A stretch of DNA of 64,000 nucleotides from Shinisaurus crocodilurus (taxonomy: Eukaryota; Chordata; Lepidosauria; Squamata; Shinisauridae): the NCBI GenBank assembly GCA_021292165.1, contig CM037877.1:162103580-162167579 (forward strand), in the 5' to 3' direction. The translations under genes and the position numbers were made by a program. Below, piece after piece: positions 31,693 to 43,617 of this stretch (position 1 is the first letter of the stretch; every line of letters begins with the position of its first letter). Below the pieces are notes generated by a model. It had not been told where the DNA came from. It did not search any database and saw only the letters and a program-made list of their open reading frames with translations.

Positions 31693-31768
31693 ACTAACAA
31701 TGCAGAAGTAAGTCCTGTTGAATTCAATGGGACTTCTTCCCAGCTAAGTGTGTATAGAATTGCAATTT
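31693..31768. mobile_element. Family B MITE
   Basis: AGAAGTAAGTCCTGTTGAAT, TCAATGGGACTTCTTCCCAG and GTGTATAGAATTGCAATTTT preserve the centre and right arm. Confidence 0.65.
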
Positions 31769-32634
31769 TAGTCTACAGCAGTCCTATAATGCAAGGCGTG
31801 TCAACAACATCGTCGCTTTGGAGAAAACAAAGCTAAATATTTAATGAAATCTGATTATGCAGAAAATGTCTCCTCAGTACTTGGCATTTATCAGTGCATG
31901 TCTAAGATAAAAATGTATTAAGAATTCAGTGTAGTCCTTAATGCATAAACAGAAAAAACAACAACCTAGACTGTGTTCTCCTACCTAGGAGCTTCAATAA
32001 ATCATTTCCCCTAACAACGGTTAAGCAATATCATGGGGAAGTTTTCTAAGGCCTGTTTACTTAAACTGCACATTTCCATCTGAAATCTGACATCATGACA
32101 TTCGTTAGAAGCATCCCAAGAAGCAGAGTGAAACATAAACCCCAAATGACCCATTGTGCCTTGACTTAATCATGTTAAAAGGTTGTCATGAAAAAGATCC
32201 TGCACCTTGTTTAATGTTTAAAAGTTCTGCTTTTTCCACAGCACTCGTGAGCCACAAGTGGAGGAGAGCCATTACAGTGTCACCACAAATCTATGGCATA
32301 GCCCCACTTGGAACACTGTGTAGTGCTCTGGTGGCAACATTCCAAAAAGGGTATAATAAAACTGGAAAAGCTACAGGAAAAGGGTAACGCAGGGTGCTTC
32401 CAGACAGAGGGCCCCTAGCACTACTGATCAAAAGGCACTGTGCAGCTATTCTGTCTTTTCTTCCTCCACATACGTATTTTTTTTCTGGTAAGAGATAAAG
32501 ATGGAAGAGGCGGTGAGAAAACACTGGAAGGCTACAAATTGAAGATGTCATTGTCTGGACCTCTCTAAAATGTGGTGTATGAGATTGCATAATAAAAGCC
32601 TCATCTAGAAGCACCCTTATTACAGCACAATCTG

Positions 32635-32756
32635 CTGGCTCAGCTTGTCTGAGTGTGGAAAGCTAAGCAGGGTCAAGCCTGGTTATTACTTGGATGGAAG
32701 ACCCCTCCTCTAGTTTGGGTTGGACTCAAGGCTCCTTCCAACTCTATGATCTATGA
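32635..32756 (+). mobile_element. 5S rRNA-derived SINE with CR1-like tail (plus)
   Basis: GGCTCAGCTTGTCTGAGTGTGG leads into AAGCTAAGCAGGGTCAAGCC, TGGTTATTACTTGGATGG and AAGACC, equivalent to roughly residues 30-95 of 5S rRNA. TAGTTTGGGTTGGACTCAAGG and CTCCTTCCAACTCTATGATC follow. Compared with 22442-22586 it lacks the CCTGCATTGAGCAGGGG spacer, which suggests a small internal deletion. It is a retroposon and not a 5S gene, because the 5' third of 5S is missing. Confidence 0.85.
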
Positions 32757-32970
32757 AATCCTCAAAACTAAGTCCCACTAAGTTCAATGGGACTTACTCC
32801 CATGTGGATAGGACTGCACCTAAAAATGATCAAAGGGTTGGTATGCTTTCCTGATAAGGAAAGAGTTCAATGTTTGTGGCTTTTTAGTGTGGGAGAAAAA
32901 GATGACTACAATTACCTGTGAGCAAGTCCTGTTGAACTGAGTAGACATGCATAGGACTGCATTCTATAGG
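32757..32970. mobile_element. Two partial family B MITE copies
   Basis: ACTAAGTCCCACTAAGTTCAATGGG... GATAGGACTGCACC (32757-32822) and GTGAGCAAGTCCTGTTGAAC ... CATGCATAGGACTGCATTC (about 32910-32970). A small CA array follows at 33018-33040. Confidence 0.55.
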
Positions 32971-33750
32971 GGGGCATAAAAGGATCACAAACATTCTCTC
33001 TCTCTTTGGGACAGACAGACACACACACACACACACACCAGCAGCATGGGAGCTGTCTTCCTCTGAGGTGATCCACATTGCTGGAGTATGTGTGTGAATA
33101 CTGCATTGCAACCTAGTTAGCAGAGTTGATTGGGTAGGTATTTCCCAGCAGATTGACATACGGCCAATCCAGCTTTTTATTGTCCTGAGTGCAAGTAAGA
33201 TGGACCATTTAAGGGTTAATTCATGTGAAAGGTGATCTTCTGTGTGCATCATGAGAGATGGGAATGAAATTTCTAGGAAAATCTTCCAGATGCATATCTC
33301 AGATGCATATCTGATCTTTCACACATTATAAGGATGTCAGAATTATTCACTCCAGTGTCAGTTTCCCATTCCCATTTTCAAAATGCAAGCATGGAAAAGC
33401 AAAAATAATTCTGCCTTTGATTGTATTGAAAGAATACAGATAAAGACAAAACAATTCTATTTATAAAGTATATATACATCAGGGTGGACGTTAGGTGTCA
33501 AAAGTCACTTACAAAAACGTTTCCTTTCTGCTGCAGGTTAAAATAATTGGACACTTGTAGTACCTATCAATTGATGTGGTTTACACACACATACATCCCA
33601 GGCATGGCTCTGATGGACTGAACTCACTAGCAAAAGAAACAAAAGAATAAAGAATCATATGTAAAGTGCACTGAGATCTTTGCAAAATACCTTTCCTTTT
33701 CCATGGAGGGAAAAATCAAATGGCTTCTCCTTCTCAGGAAACTCTTTAAA

Positions 33751-33840
33751 GCTGCAATTCTACACCCTCTTACTTGGGAGTAAGTCCTATTGAACTGGGT
33801 GGGCCTTCTATCTGAGTAGATTTGTACAGGATTGTGCTGT
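33751..33840. mobile_element. Palindromic MITE, family B
   Basis: GCTGCAATTCTACACCC, TTGGGAGTAAGTCCTATTG, and a right end CAGGATTGTGCTG followed by TAA. Left flank is TTAA. Confidence 0.7.
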
Positions 33841-36329
33841 AAGACAACTTTATGTACATTCCTCTAGGATAATTGTATTGTAAATCCAAGAAGAAGATGT
33901 AAGTCTGATTTTTAAAAACAATCCTCTCTTTTAGCTTGGAGGATCCAGGAATGAAATGAAATACACTCCTTACGAAAACTAAAAGTAGAACAATCTATTC
34001 TCACAATTCATTGGAGTATGCACAGGCATGCATTTGACTGGGAAAAGGTGCAGGGTAATACAATTTTTAAAAAAGCAACTACAATACCCATTCCGACACT
34101 ACAGAAACACATATGTTGGAGTACATACATGTTTCTCTCTATTATTCCTGAGTATACTCCCTTCATTTGTACATTTGTGTTATTAGGAGTTAGTTTAAAA
34201 AAGATTCCCCACTTATAACTTGCGTACAAGTTTTAAATGCAAGCTCAACAAAACACACAGGGAAAAAAATCTTGTTAAAAGCAAAAAGGGGTGCCTCTAG
34301 AGTGAAGATTTTCCATTAGAATGCATTAATATTTGATGGATGGTCTTGAATCGGAACATCTAACTTACCACCATCAACATGCAGCATGCTTTAAAGGAAG
34401 ACCCAGTACAAGGTTTTAGCAGTTTAATATTCCCAATCAACCCAATTTTATCTGAACAAAAGTAACCTAAAAGTTTTTGTTAAAGAGCAAATATTTATAT
34501 CAAATGCTTTAATACTGGCCTTCGAACAGCCAAAGGGGAGAAATACCTTGGCCAATTTTGACCCTCCCTCCAAAATTCAGATTGCTTGCATTTACTTTGA
34601 TGAATCATAAGAACAGATTGGCCTACATTTTCGATTTTCATAGTATTTGACATCTGTTTTAATAGATACTGAATCCTCTTAAGAACGCAGGACAAAGGCT
34701 ACTTCTCGTCCAGTTTTAAGTGAAAGCCAAAGCTCCTTTACTTACAACAAAGATACATTTTGCAGATAGAGTGCAACCTATGTTTTATTTAAAAATTTTA
34801 TTTCATTCTTGTATGCTGATGGATTCACACAAAACAGCACTGAGTTGACACAAGTTATTTTATCCTTTGGTGGGAACAGAAGCTAAATGATTCATGTGTT
34901 TGTGTGTGTCCTTTAACTACACTTAAATCAATGCTACCCCAAAAAGGGGGGGGGGGAGAGGAGGATTTCAAGCCGCAGGCTTGAATTCTACCATGCTCCT
35001 TGCATCCTGCAAGAAGTAAAGTTCAATCAAACGTTAACTTAGCTGACTGCTCCCACTGCTGGCAGCCTCACCTCATGCAGCCCATCCCTGATTTAATCAC
35101 ACAAATGGTTGGCTATTTTCAGAAATCCTTGAAAGCAAAAATAAATAAATAAAATAAAAAGAGGTGGAGGTGGAGGGAAGACAGAGGGAAACCTTCAGTT
35201 TCACTTTTCATTCTGAAGTGCAAGCCCAGTGTTTCTGGAGTGCAAACTCAGCCAGCTCACGAAAATACAATTTGTTCCCTTTCATTGAACATGGCTTCTG
35301 GATCTCTATATAACTCAAACAATTCATATAATCTGCCAGTTTGAAAGACCAGCTTTCCCTCCTTCTCCCTCAAAATGTCTCTTTTACAAGCAATGGGTTC
35401 CATGCAGGGGGGGGGAGAGGAATCACACACCCCCACAAACAGCCCTTGGATGTTTCAGTTTACATGAGATTCCACATACACCCCTCCCACCTTCCAAAGC
35501 ACCTACATTTCTGGCTACCTCACTGATTTAGTAATAATAGTCCCTCACCATATAAACAATGGAATGGGCCTTTAAACAAGGTATGCAAGTCAAAGGTTTA
35601 ATCCTGTTACTTAAAAAGGAAAGGAAAGGGGGATAACATTTGACCAAATGTATTAAAAAGAGCATGATGTACTTTTAGACACACATAATTTAATCTTGAT
35701 TACGTCCAAGCGCAAACCTTTAAACTTTAAGAGTCTTCCCTCCCTCATGAGTAAAAATGGCACCATTGGCCATAAAATGGCTGCTGGAGCCAGAAAAATG
35801 TGTGTGTAGGGGGGGGGGATAGTTGGCTCATAGGATTTTCATTAACTAATTCCTTCCTGTGGGCTTGATCAATAGGTCTGCTGATCCAGAGTAGCACCTG
35901 TGGCCCAGAGTGCTTTTGCTCTGCTTAGGCTGGTGTGCTAATTTGCACCTGTTTCTGGGGAAGGTAGACTTGGCCATGGTCATCATTGCAGTAGTGTTTC
36001 TTCACTAGAGGCAGTGTTAGGGGCGGTCCACTAGAACTGGAGCCCCCAAACTTTCATTTGGAGCACTGAATCTCTGGGAGGCCATCTGCCCCACCACCCT
36101 GCTGTCCATGGGCACTTGCTGAAATAAAGGTACAGGGGCCCTGTTAATCTCTGCTGCCTCTGATCCCCCTGGATTAGCTGGATTTTTGCCCACATGTGCT
36201 TCCCTTCCTGTTGCCTCACCCTTGAATCTTTCTGCCTAAGGTTTTTTTCTGAAATCAAATGCCCTCCTCTCCACTATCTATACATCCCTTTTTACAAATA
36301 GGGGTGTCTTTGGAGACAGGGTCCTTTAA
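33841..36329. other. Intronic stretch, unexplained
   Basis: Only small simple-sequence tracts are recognised (poly-G near 34946 and 35807, TAAA-type repeats near 35143-35158). No exon, SINE or MITE was identified. It is the longest stretch without an identified transposon in the giant intron. Confidence 0.4.
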
Positions 36330-36384
36330 ACACACACACGGGGGGGGGGGGGAGGGGGAGAGAGAGAGAGAGAGAGAGAGAGAG
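36330..36384. repeat. Poly-G then (GA)n microsatellite
   Basis: Twelve or so G residues, GGAGGGGGAG, then about twelve GA units. Confidence 0.95.
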
Positions 36385-36866
36385 GTACATGTGGACCTGA
36401 GCCCCGGATCTTTTCAGTACCTAGCATCGCCCCAGTTCTTCACTGAAGTTTTAGTTATGATTAACATTCTTTTAACGGAGTAGAGATAGAATCCATTAGA
36501 TATGTGTTCATAGCAACTGTATGAAGCAGTGAGCAACTACAGTGCTGCAGACATGCTGACTACACCTGGCCATTTCTCCTTTAAGTTAAAGGCAACCTTT
36601 TAGTGTCTGTCAGCTGCTGGCTATCAGGGATAACAAACACAAGGAGATTACTTCAAAGATGTCATATCAGTGGAGCATTATCATAAAAATTCTTCCATCA
36701 ACAGACAGCCCAGGGTGGAGGTGGGGTGAGGGAACTAGAAAGAATAACTTCCTTATACCATTAATCAGCTTATGTGGGTAAACAATCAGCACAAGACAAA
36801 CAAAAAGACCCTGCAAAACAATCCTCTCTGCCAGGAGCCAAGAAGTTGCAGATGCTTCTTTTTATT

Positions 36867-36867
<1 letters not shown>

Positions 36868-36936
<69 letters not shown>

Positions 36937-37015
36937 AAATAGTATTTATGTCCCAACTTTTTTCCCCCTTGTAAGGAAGGAACCCAAGAGGCAGTGTACA
37001 TGATCCTCCTCCATT
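36868..37015 (-). mobile_element. Self-complementary (AAT)n-(ATT)n array and SINE tail remnant
   Basis: (AAT)n to about 36900 turns into (ATT)n to 36935, so the array can fold on itself. It is followed by CCTTGTAAGGAAGGAACCCAAG and GTGTACATGATCCTCCTCCA plus TTTTATG, the 3' part of the tRNA-SINE in minus orientation. Confidence 0.75.
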
Positions 37016-37040
37016 TTATGCTATGCTATTTAAGATCTAA

Positions 37041-37168
37041 GGGTGCAATCCTATGCATGTTTAGATAGAAAGTCCTATAACTCCCAGCATGCCCTTGCCA
37101 GCATGGCTGGCTGGGGCATGTTGGGAGTTGTAGGACTTTTTCTTCTAAACATGCATAGGATTGTGCCC
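37041..37168. mobile_element. Palindromic MITE, family A, full length
   Basis: The 128-bp palindrome begins GGGTGCAATCCTATGCATG and ends CATGCATAGGATTGTGCCC. It is flanked by a perfect TAA duplication (37038-37040 and 37169-37171). A three-base TWA target site is characteristic of PIF/Harbinger transposons. Inner arms contain ACTCCCAGCATGCCC and GGGCATGTTGGGAGTTGTAG. Confidence 0.9.
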
Positions 37169-37171
37169 TAA

Positions 37172-38219
37172 ATGAAACTGCTGAGAGAGGCTGTCCAGGG
37201 TTTGAGATTTGGTGCCACCAGTATGTGGATGGACACCAAACCCTATTTTTCCTTTTGGTCTAAATCCAGGGAAGCTGTTGAGGACCCAAATCAGTGCCTG
37301 GCATTTGTAATAGATCTGATGTGGGATAACAAATTGAAGCTTAATTCAGAGTGCTCCAGCTCAGTAGAGCAGCAGACAAGAGAACAGAGCTTCAGCCTGT
37401 CTTCTACTCCCTTTGAAAACTTGGGGCCACAGACTGGGTATGCTCTCAGATCTAGTACTTGTACTTGGATGCCCAGGTCTTGGCAGTGGCCAGGTGAGCT
37501 TCTGCACAGCTGAGGCTAGTGTGCCAATTGCACCTGTTCTTGGAGATGTTCAATCCAGTCATGGTGACACATGCCTTAGTCACATCTGGTCTGGACTAGT
37601 ATAACATGCTCTGCATGGAGCTGCCTCTAAAGAGTGTTCAGAAACTTCACCTGGTTCAGAATACTGCAGAGCCAAGCTCTTGAGCACCAGGCCAGTTACA
37701 GGGAGCGTGTGACTCTTTTGTTACAACTTCATTGGCCACCAGTTTGTCTCTGGGCGCAATCCAAGTGCTTTTTATTATTTATAAAGCTCAAACCAGCTTG
37801 GGACCAGGTCACCTGAAAGACCACCTTTCTCTTTGGGAAAGGTCTTTCTCTCTGCCCTGTCAATGTCTGAAGTGCATCTGGTGGGGACTTGAGAGAAGGC
37901 CTTTTTGGTGGCTGCACCAGGCTCTGGAACTCCCTTCTTATGGAGGCCCATTTAGACCCCTCTCTGGTGGTCTTCCAACATCAGGTAAAGGAAAGACCTT
38001 TATATTTAGACAAGCCTTTCACTTGTCAAACTGATCTATTTTATCTGTAGCTGTTTTTGTTTTTAACTGGCTGATTTAGTGAACTGTTCTTTACCTCTAT
38101 GCTTTTTATAGTATTTTATATGTTATATGTTGTCTTTTATCTTGTTTGCTGCTAGTAGACTTGGGAACCATTGTGTGAAAAGGTAGAATATAAATTTAAA
38201 CAAATAAGTAAATAAATAC
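37172..38219 (+). mobile_element. L2 LINE, 3' third, decayed
   Basis: CACATCTGGTCTGGACTAGT, ATAACATGCTCTGCATGG, AGCTGCCTCTAAAGAGTGTT and TTGGCCACCAGTTTG correspond to the L2 C-terminal coding phrase TSGLDYCNALYMGLP... and the downstream LHWLPV phrase. AAAGGTAGAATATAAATTTA and AAATA units end it. The earlier part contains a decayed RT segment. No long frame survives. Confidence 0.8.
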
Positions 38220-38419
38220 AACTTTTCAGACTAACCTAGCTTACGGGCTTTATGAAGAGAAAAAAGTGGGGAGAGACTATGTAATGAATAAATGGAATAA
38301 AAATACATTAATCTAATAATGCAAAAACATTGAATAGTGAACAAGTTATGGAAAATCATTTTGATTTATCAAAGATTCACCTGCTATGTGGCTTTCAACT
38401 ACAGTATTACAGACTCAGA

Positions 38420-38518
38420 GGTAAAAATGTATGCTTTAGTCCATTGAAATCTAACTTGTCCCATTGATTTCAATGGGACTAAAGCACGACTAATGTAGTC
38501 TGGATCCAACCCATAATG
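38420..38518. mobile_element. Family C palindromic repeat, partial
   Basis: CCCATTGATTTCAATGGGAC and GTAGTCTGGATCCAACCC match the right half of 31540-31670. Confidence 0.6.
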
Positions 38519-38689
38519 TTTTTTGGGGAGGAAAGACAGAGTGGAATAGATTCTTAACTCTTATCAATATGTTAAGTCTTTCTTTAAAAAACAAAATTTG
38601 TGCTGCTGTAGCGTTTTTTCCACATGTATTTCATTAAGTTTTATAACTTGAACATGCATTGTGAGTTGGTGGTGATGAAGATGATAATA

Positions 38690-38885
38690 GTTATTATAAT
38701 ATGACTATATTTTTATTCCACCCCTCATGATAAAATAACACGGATCTCCCAGAATATCATCCTCACAACAAACAGGCAATGCTAAGAGTTAGTGACTAGC
38801 CCGAGGCCTTCCTAGCTGAGTGGGGATTTGAGTATAAATCTCCCTGTCCAATTCTAGCACCCTATCCACCACACTACAATGGTTC
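38690..38885 (-). mobile_element. tRNA-derived SINE (minus), highly diverged
   Basis: CATCCTCACAACAAACAGGC, AGTTAGTGACTAGCCCGAGG, GAGTGGGGATTTGAG and CCACCACACTACAATGG keep the SINE order in minus orientation with many substitutions. Confidence 0.65.
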
Positions 38886-39119
38886 TCCATACTGGAGTAA
38901 ATGTGGCTTTTTTTGGCTTGTTATTTTTCGTATGAAGCCTACAAATATGCAAATATAAGTCCACATGGAATAAAACAAATTTTTCATAAGGGCACTGAAA
39001 TCTCTAGCTTTAGAATGATAATAAAATTACACATACATGCTTCATTAAAATGATTTCATACACAGCTCTCTAGTAATTTACAAAATGCTTTGGCATTTTA
39101 ATGCATCTTGTATATTGAG

Positions 39120-39300
39120 TGCTAATTTTTGGTTTTATTCTCCTCTGCTAGGAAAGTTTTTAAGCTGTATTATATAGTTTAAGCGTTTTAATTGTTGTAT
39201 TGTGATTTTTAATCTTGTTATTTTATTCTTTGCTTCTCTGAGCCATTCAGAGAGCATATGCTGATGGATGGCCATATAAATTCAGTAATAATTAAGTAAC
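39120..39300 (+). mobile_element. L2-type 3' tail
   Basis: T-rich sequence leads to CTCTGAGCCATTCAGAGAGC and GGATGGCCATATAAATTCAG. The shape of an L2 end is kept; the assignment is tentative. Confidence 0.5.
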
Positions 39301-39814
39301 ATTATGGAAAACACTTAAGAGAAATATGGATTCAGAGGGAAAGAGCAGCAGGTGAAAGAATGCCAGTCTAATTCACTTAGGTAAACATGTCATCAATACA
39401 TGACTTTATGAATTTACTCACCTGCACTCAGTCACTGCGGAAACTACGATCATAAAATTGATCATACCTTACTTTAAAACTTTCTAAAACAGTAAACTGA
39501 TTATCTCCATTTCTAGCCCAACACACAAACCAAGCACCTGGAATAAAGCAGCTGAATAAAGAGATGAATGATTTCGGGGGGGACGGGAACCTTGTAGCTT
39601 CTTAGCACAACCATTTAAATACATTCAATATGAAAATATTTTGCAAACGATGAGTACATATTTGGTTCATTGTTTAATACTTTACTCTGATTACATATCC
39701 TACACTGTATTTAGAAACATTTCTTGTCATTCTTAGTAGCATGCAAAACACAACTCCCAAAGATTTCATTCAGCAGGCCTTGCATTGGACAAGTTCTTCG
39801 AGAATGATGCATAT

Positions 39815-39917
39815 TCGTATAATTGTTGTATTTTATTGTAAGCTGCTTTGGGGGCCCTTTTCTGAGCTGAAAAGCAGGGTACAAAGATCTTTAATAAATA
39901 AATAAATAAATAAATAG
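39815..39917 (+). mobile_element. L2-type 3' tail
   Basis: GTAAGCTGCTTTGGGGGCCC, AAAAGCAGGGTACAAAGATC and TTTAATAAATA followed by AAATA units. Confidence 0.65.
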
Positions 39918-41339
39918 CCTCAATCCAAAGCTTCATGGGGCTTTGATGGAACCCATGAAGGTCATGATAAGTGGGACTGATCTATTCATTTCATTATCAG
40001 GGGACAGAGCCTTGTGTCTGATTGGGATACTTCTCCAGAATTAATGGGGAAGAAATCAAGTGATAAATAAAGCAGTCCTGCTATGTATAAGCCTCTCTGC
40101 CCAATGCACACTGATGCTGCAGAAGAGGGACAATCTGGAGGTTTTGCATAGTTGTGGGCACTTCAAAAAAATCCATAGTATTTTGGGTCAGTGGGCACAT
40201 TTGGAATTTTGAGAATGTGTTGTGGGTGCTCTAACAAAATGGCTGTCATGGGGGGGGTTGCCCATTCATAAAATGGTTGCCATGGTGGACACTACTGGTC
40301 ACAAAACACTCATTTTTCAGAAGGCAAACTGGTGAGGCTAAAAGAAAAGTAACCTGTCCCAGAACTGAAGTACAAGGCACAGGTGGGAGCTGAGCTCCAA
40401 AACACAAAACACAAATCAAGATGGTGCTGAAGGGCAGCACCTGGCTTTGCAGAATGCCAGCATCCCAGTTAAAAAGTAATTTTAAAAAACTTAAGAAATA
40501 AAATAAAAATCAGGAGGTACAGGGAACCCGGCAGGTGCCAATCTAGGTGTCCATGGGCACCATGTTGGAGACCCAAGGTATACACAGATTCACACACGTT
40601 CCAATTTCATATCAACTGAAAAACTACTGGGACTAAGATTAATGTAGTGTTTGGCATCACTATAGATAAGCTATTCTTAGAAAGTTAGATAATAAAAATA
40701 AAGCTTTGAACCAAAAGGCTCTGGCTAACCAGCACATTTTCATTTCAATAAATCCCAAATATTTGTATTGAATATATAAGGTTAGGTATTAAAAAGAAGT
40801 GGATAGATTTTCAAGAGCTGTTTCCAATCACAGATACCATGAATGCTATGCAATTCATCTTCTGATAATATTTCAAGCTGGTTTGCTCAATGGGTGATCC
40901 CAAACTAAGTTCAATGTCAAACTTTTATGTCTAAATCCTGTTGGCAACAGCCACAACAGAAATGCACTAATGTCGGTATACCTTTTCCTCAGAACAATTC
41001 TGATTACTTTGTCTTTACAAAGGGTGGAGAATGGACTTTTGGAATTACACGAAGCATTGCTTCTGGATTCACTTTGGCTGATTGAACAGAACATGGCAGA
41101 AGCAAAGGGAAGGCGAATATTAAAAATCTGCTAAATGCTGCGTTTACAGAACAAACTAAGCCTTGAAAATCCAAGAGTAGTGTGATTTATTAACTTAGGC
41201 CATTATCCAAGGAAGGGACAAGCACCAGTACCTGAAACTTTATTTTCTTTGTTCACCACAGCAGTTCTAATTGTTAAAGAGACAAGTCACTGTTAAAATT
41301 AAGTTCTTTCAAGCATGCATGCGGTTTCTCTGAATCCCT
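39918..41339. other. Intronic stretch, unexplained
   Basis: No recognised repeat family or exon. Minus-strand open frames near 40873-41094 lack splice-supported coding similarity. Confidence 0.4.
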
Positions 41340-42012
41340 GTCCTAGTTGTGTTTACTCAGAAGTAAGACCCATCGAGTTTAATGGGATCTGCTATTCCTA
41401 GTAACCGTAGTTAGGGTTAAAGCCTTAATTATTTAACCTCATACAGCTACTGCACAACAGATCCCTTTGTTGTAAAATACACCAGGCACAGGCTGAGGAG
41501 GCGGGGGGGGGGGTTTGCTTTGCGATAAACTTTTACAGTCACTTATGACCCCCCCCCCCCAAGTACATAGAAAGATTAAATCAGAAGTAGAAAACATAAG
41601 GTGTTCTCTACCCCAGAAAAGTCTACCCCAGCCCAGACACGCCCAGCCAGCCAGGGATGAAATCTCCGCTGCAAGAGCCACGGCAAAAAACAACAAACTT
41701 GCTGGTTCCAAGCATGTTCTGCCTGATCAGGGTTTAAAGTTAGGAGACCCTGAGATGCAAGAACACACATCTGCTCTTTTGTGGGTGATAATATTCACAA
41801 TGGCAAGGCTCTGCCTCCTAAACAAAAAATTAGAAGTGTAGTCCAGCTATGCAAGGAGGAAAAAACAACAACCGGACCAGTCAGAGTGTCCTGTCTAATT
41901 GTGTTTAGAGGGTGCAGAGAATTACAGCTACAATCCTATACCCACTTACCTGGAAGTAAGCCTCATTGAACTTTTACTTCTGAGCAGACATGTATAGAAT
42001 TGCACTACGAGG
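41340..42012. mobile_element. Two family B MITE copies with unexplained sequence between
   Basis: TGTTTACTCAGAAGTAAGAC ... AATGGGATCTGCTATTCC (41340-41420) and GCTACAATCCTATACCCAC ... ATGTATAGAATTGCAC (41928-42012) are family B arms. The second has a central deletion. Poly-G and poly-C tracts lie near 41503 and 41550. Confidence 0.6.
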
Positions 42013-43462
42013 CAAGGAAGCTAAATACAAATTAACGTTTCCGATAACAAATCATACGGTCATCATAGTCAGAAACTGCAACATTTTCATCTGCTAATAA
42101 TGAAAAACCACAACCCTCCAATCTTTCGATTAGTGATTTATATGTCTTAAAATGGAAACTCTACCCCTTTAAGTTTTGTTAAGGTCCTAATTTTGGCCTT
42201 TTGTACAATGGGTTGAGAATAAGAGCCCCCCCCCGCCCCCCACCAAGTGAGAAAACAGATCCTCCTTGAAGACTAACTAGTAATAAAAGCTATTGCTCTT
42301 TTGCATAGTGGACAATATACCTTGATCTGCAAGATACATTATCAGGCTTGGTGTAACTAGTGAAAGTAAGCAAGATCATTTGCATTAGAACTGAATCTGG
42401 CTTCTTCCAGGTAACTCAATCATGGAACCATCCCATTTCTTAAGGAGTGAGCCCATCTGAAATTTATGGTCTTTACAAACTTGACTGCAAGAGATATATA
42501 ATGTTCACTAGCTTAAGGGTGGAGAGCAGCCTCTTCTTCTAAAGCACTCAGCCGGTTTCTTGAAGGCCTTTCCTTCTCAGGCACAATAGGTGTGCTAATT
42601 AGAGGTGCATACAACACACTTGTATGCAGATCTCTCTGTCTTTGCCTTGCTACCTCTTGCAAAGCAAACCTCCAGAGTCTATCTCCACATGACACATCTG
42701 CCTAAAGTGCACGTCTAGCGATGGCTTTTCTGCAGCGATCATGCCATCGTGGGCATTTTCGAGGTTCTTTAACTACGGAGTCCCAATGCTTACCACGCTA
42801 CTCCCAGAACGTTTGGAAAGTCTCTAAAGCTTTTAAGAGATGGGGGAAGGAGGGGGGGGAACTGTTGCATGCGCTTTGTAGATGAAGCTGACCACAGTTC
42901 ACTGGAACCAGCCTGATCAGGTAAATAAAATGAAAGCGGACGTTCCTAGAAATTATCTTGAAAGCTTTCCATTAGACTCTACCATGGGTATTCACTAACA
43001 GCCAAGTGCCCAGGCTAGTGTACAGCAACCCTTCACCAATCCTAATACACACCTCTTCCAAATATGGTATTTGTATCTATTTAGCCACTTCATTTGTTAC
43101 TGAGTAAAGATCTTTGGGGGGAAAGTCGTATTTGCCAGAAGTATTCTTATATGGAGACTTTAATACTACGACAGAAAGCTGGAAGAGCACTCTAAAACAC
43201 CTAGTAAGAACTGCTCGTCCTTAGCAATGAAATCACTAGAACTAGCTAGAAGGACAACAGAGCACCTGGATGGGGCACAGTGGTCAAGGCAATTTTCTAA
43301 AATGACAGATTTACAGGCAGCATTTAGTTAGCAACTGAGGTATAAGCTTTTTGGGTACATCAGATCAAAGCACACAAACACAAAGCCCTAATTCAGAGAT
43401 TCTTAGAAACAGCAGTGGACTCTGTGCAAATCTCCCTGCAGAACAGATTGTGGACCCAGCCA
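42013..43462. other. Intronic stretch, unexplained
   Basis: No recognised repeat, exon or motif apart from short C-rich and G-rich runs near 42225 and 42850. Confidence 0.4.
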
Positions 43463-43470
43463 GCTTAGAC

Positions 43471-43609
43471 CAGGGGTGGGCAAACTGGTGGCTCTCCAGA
43501 TGTGGTTGGAATGCAACTTCCATCATCCCTTGCCCTTGGCTATGCTGGCTAGGGCTGATGGGAGCTGCAGTCCAACAACATCTGGAGGCGCACAAATTGC
43601 CCACCTCTG
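43471..43609. mobile_element. hAT-type palindromic MITE, family E, well preserved
   Basis: A perfect 8-bp target duplication, GCTTAGAC, lies at 43463-43470 and 43610-43617. Termini are CAGGGGTGGGCAAACTGG and AAATTGCCCACCTCTG. The interior (CTCCAGATGTGGTTGGAATG and CCAACAACATCTGGAGG in inverted arrangement) makes a near palindrome of 139 bp. Confidence 0.92.
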
Positions 43610-43617
43610 GCTTAGAC

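Noticed and set aside
32635..32756. Functional 5S rRNA gene
   Set aside because: The 5' third of 5S is missing, key positions differ and a LINE-like tail replaces the 3' terminator.
36774..37001. Frames with Asn, Tyr or Ile runs
   Set aside because: Produced by the AAT/ATT array.
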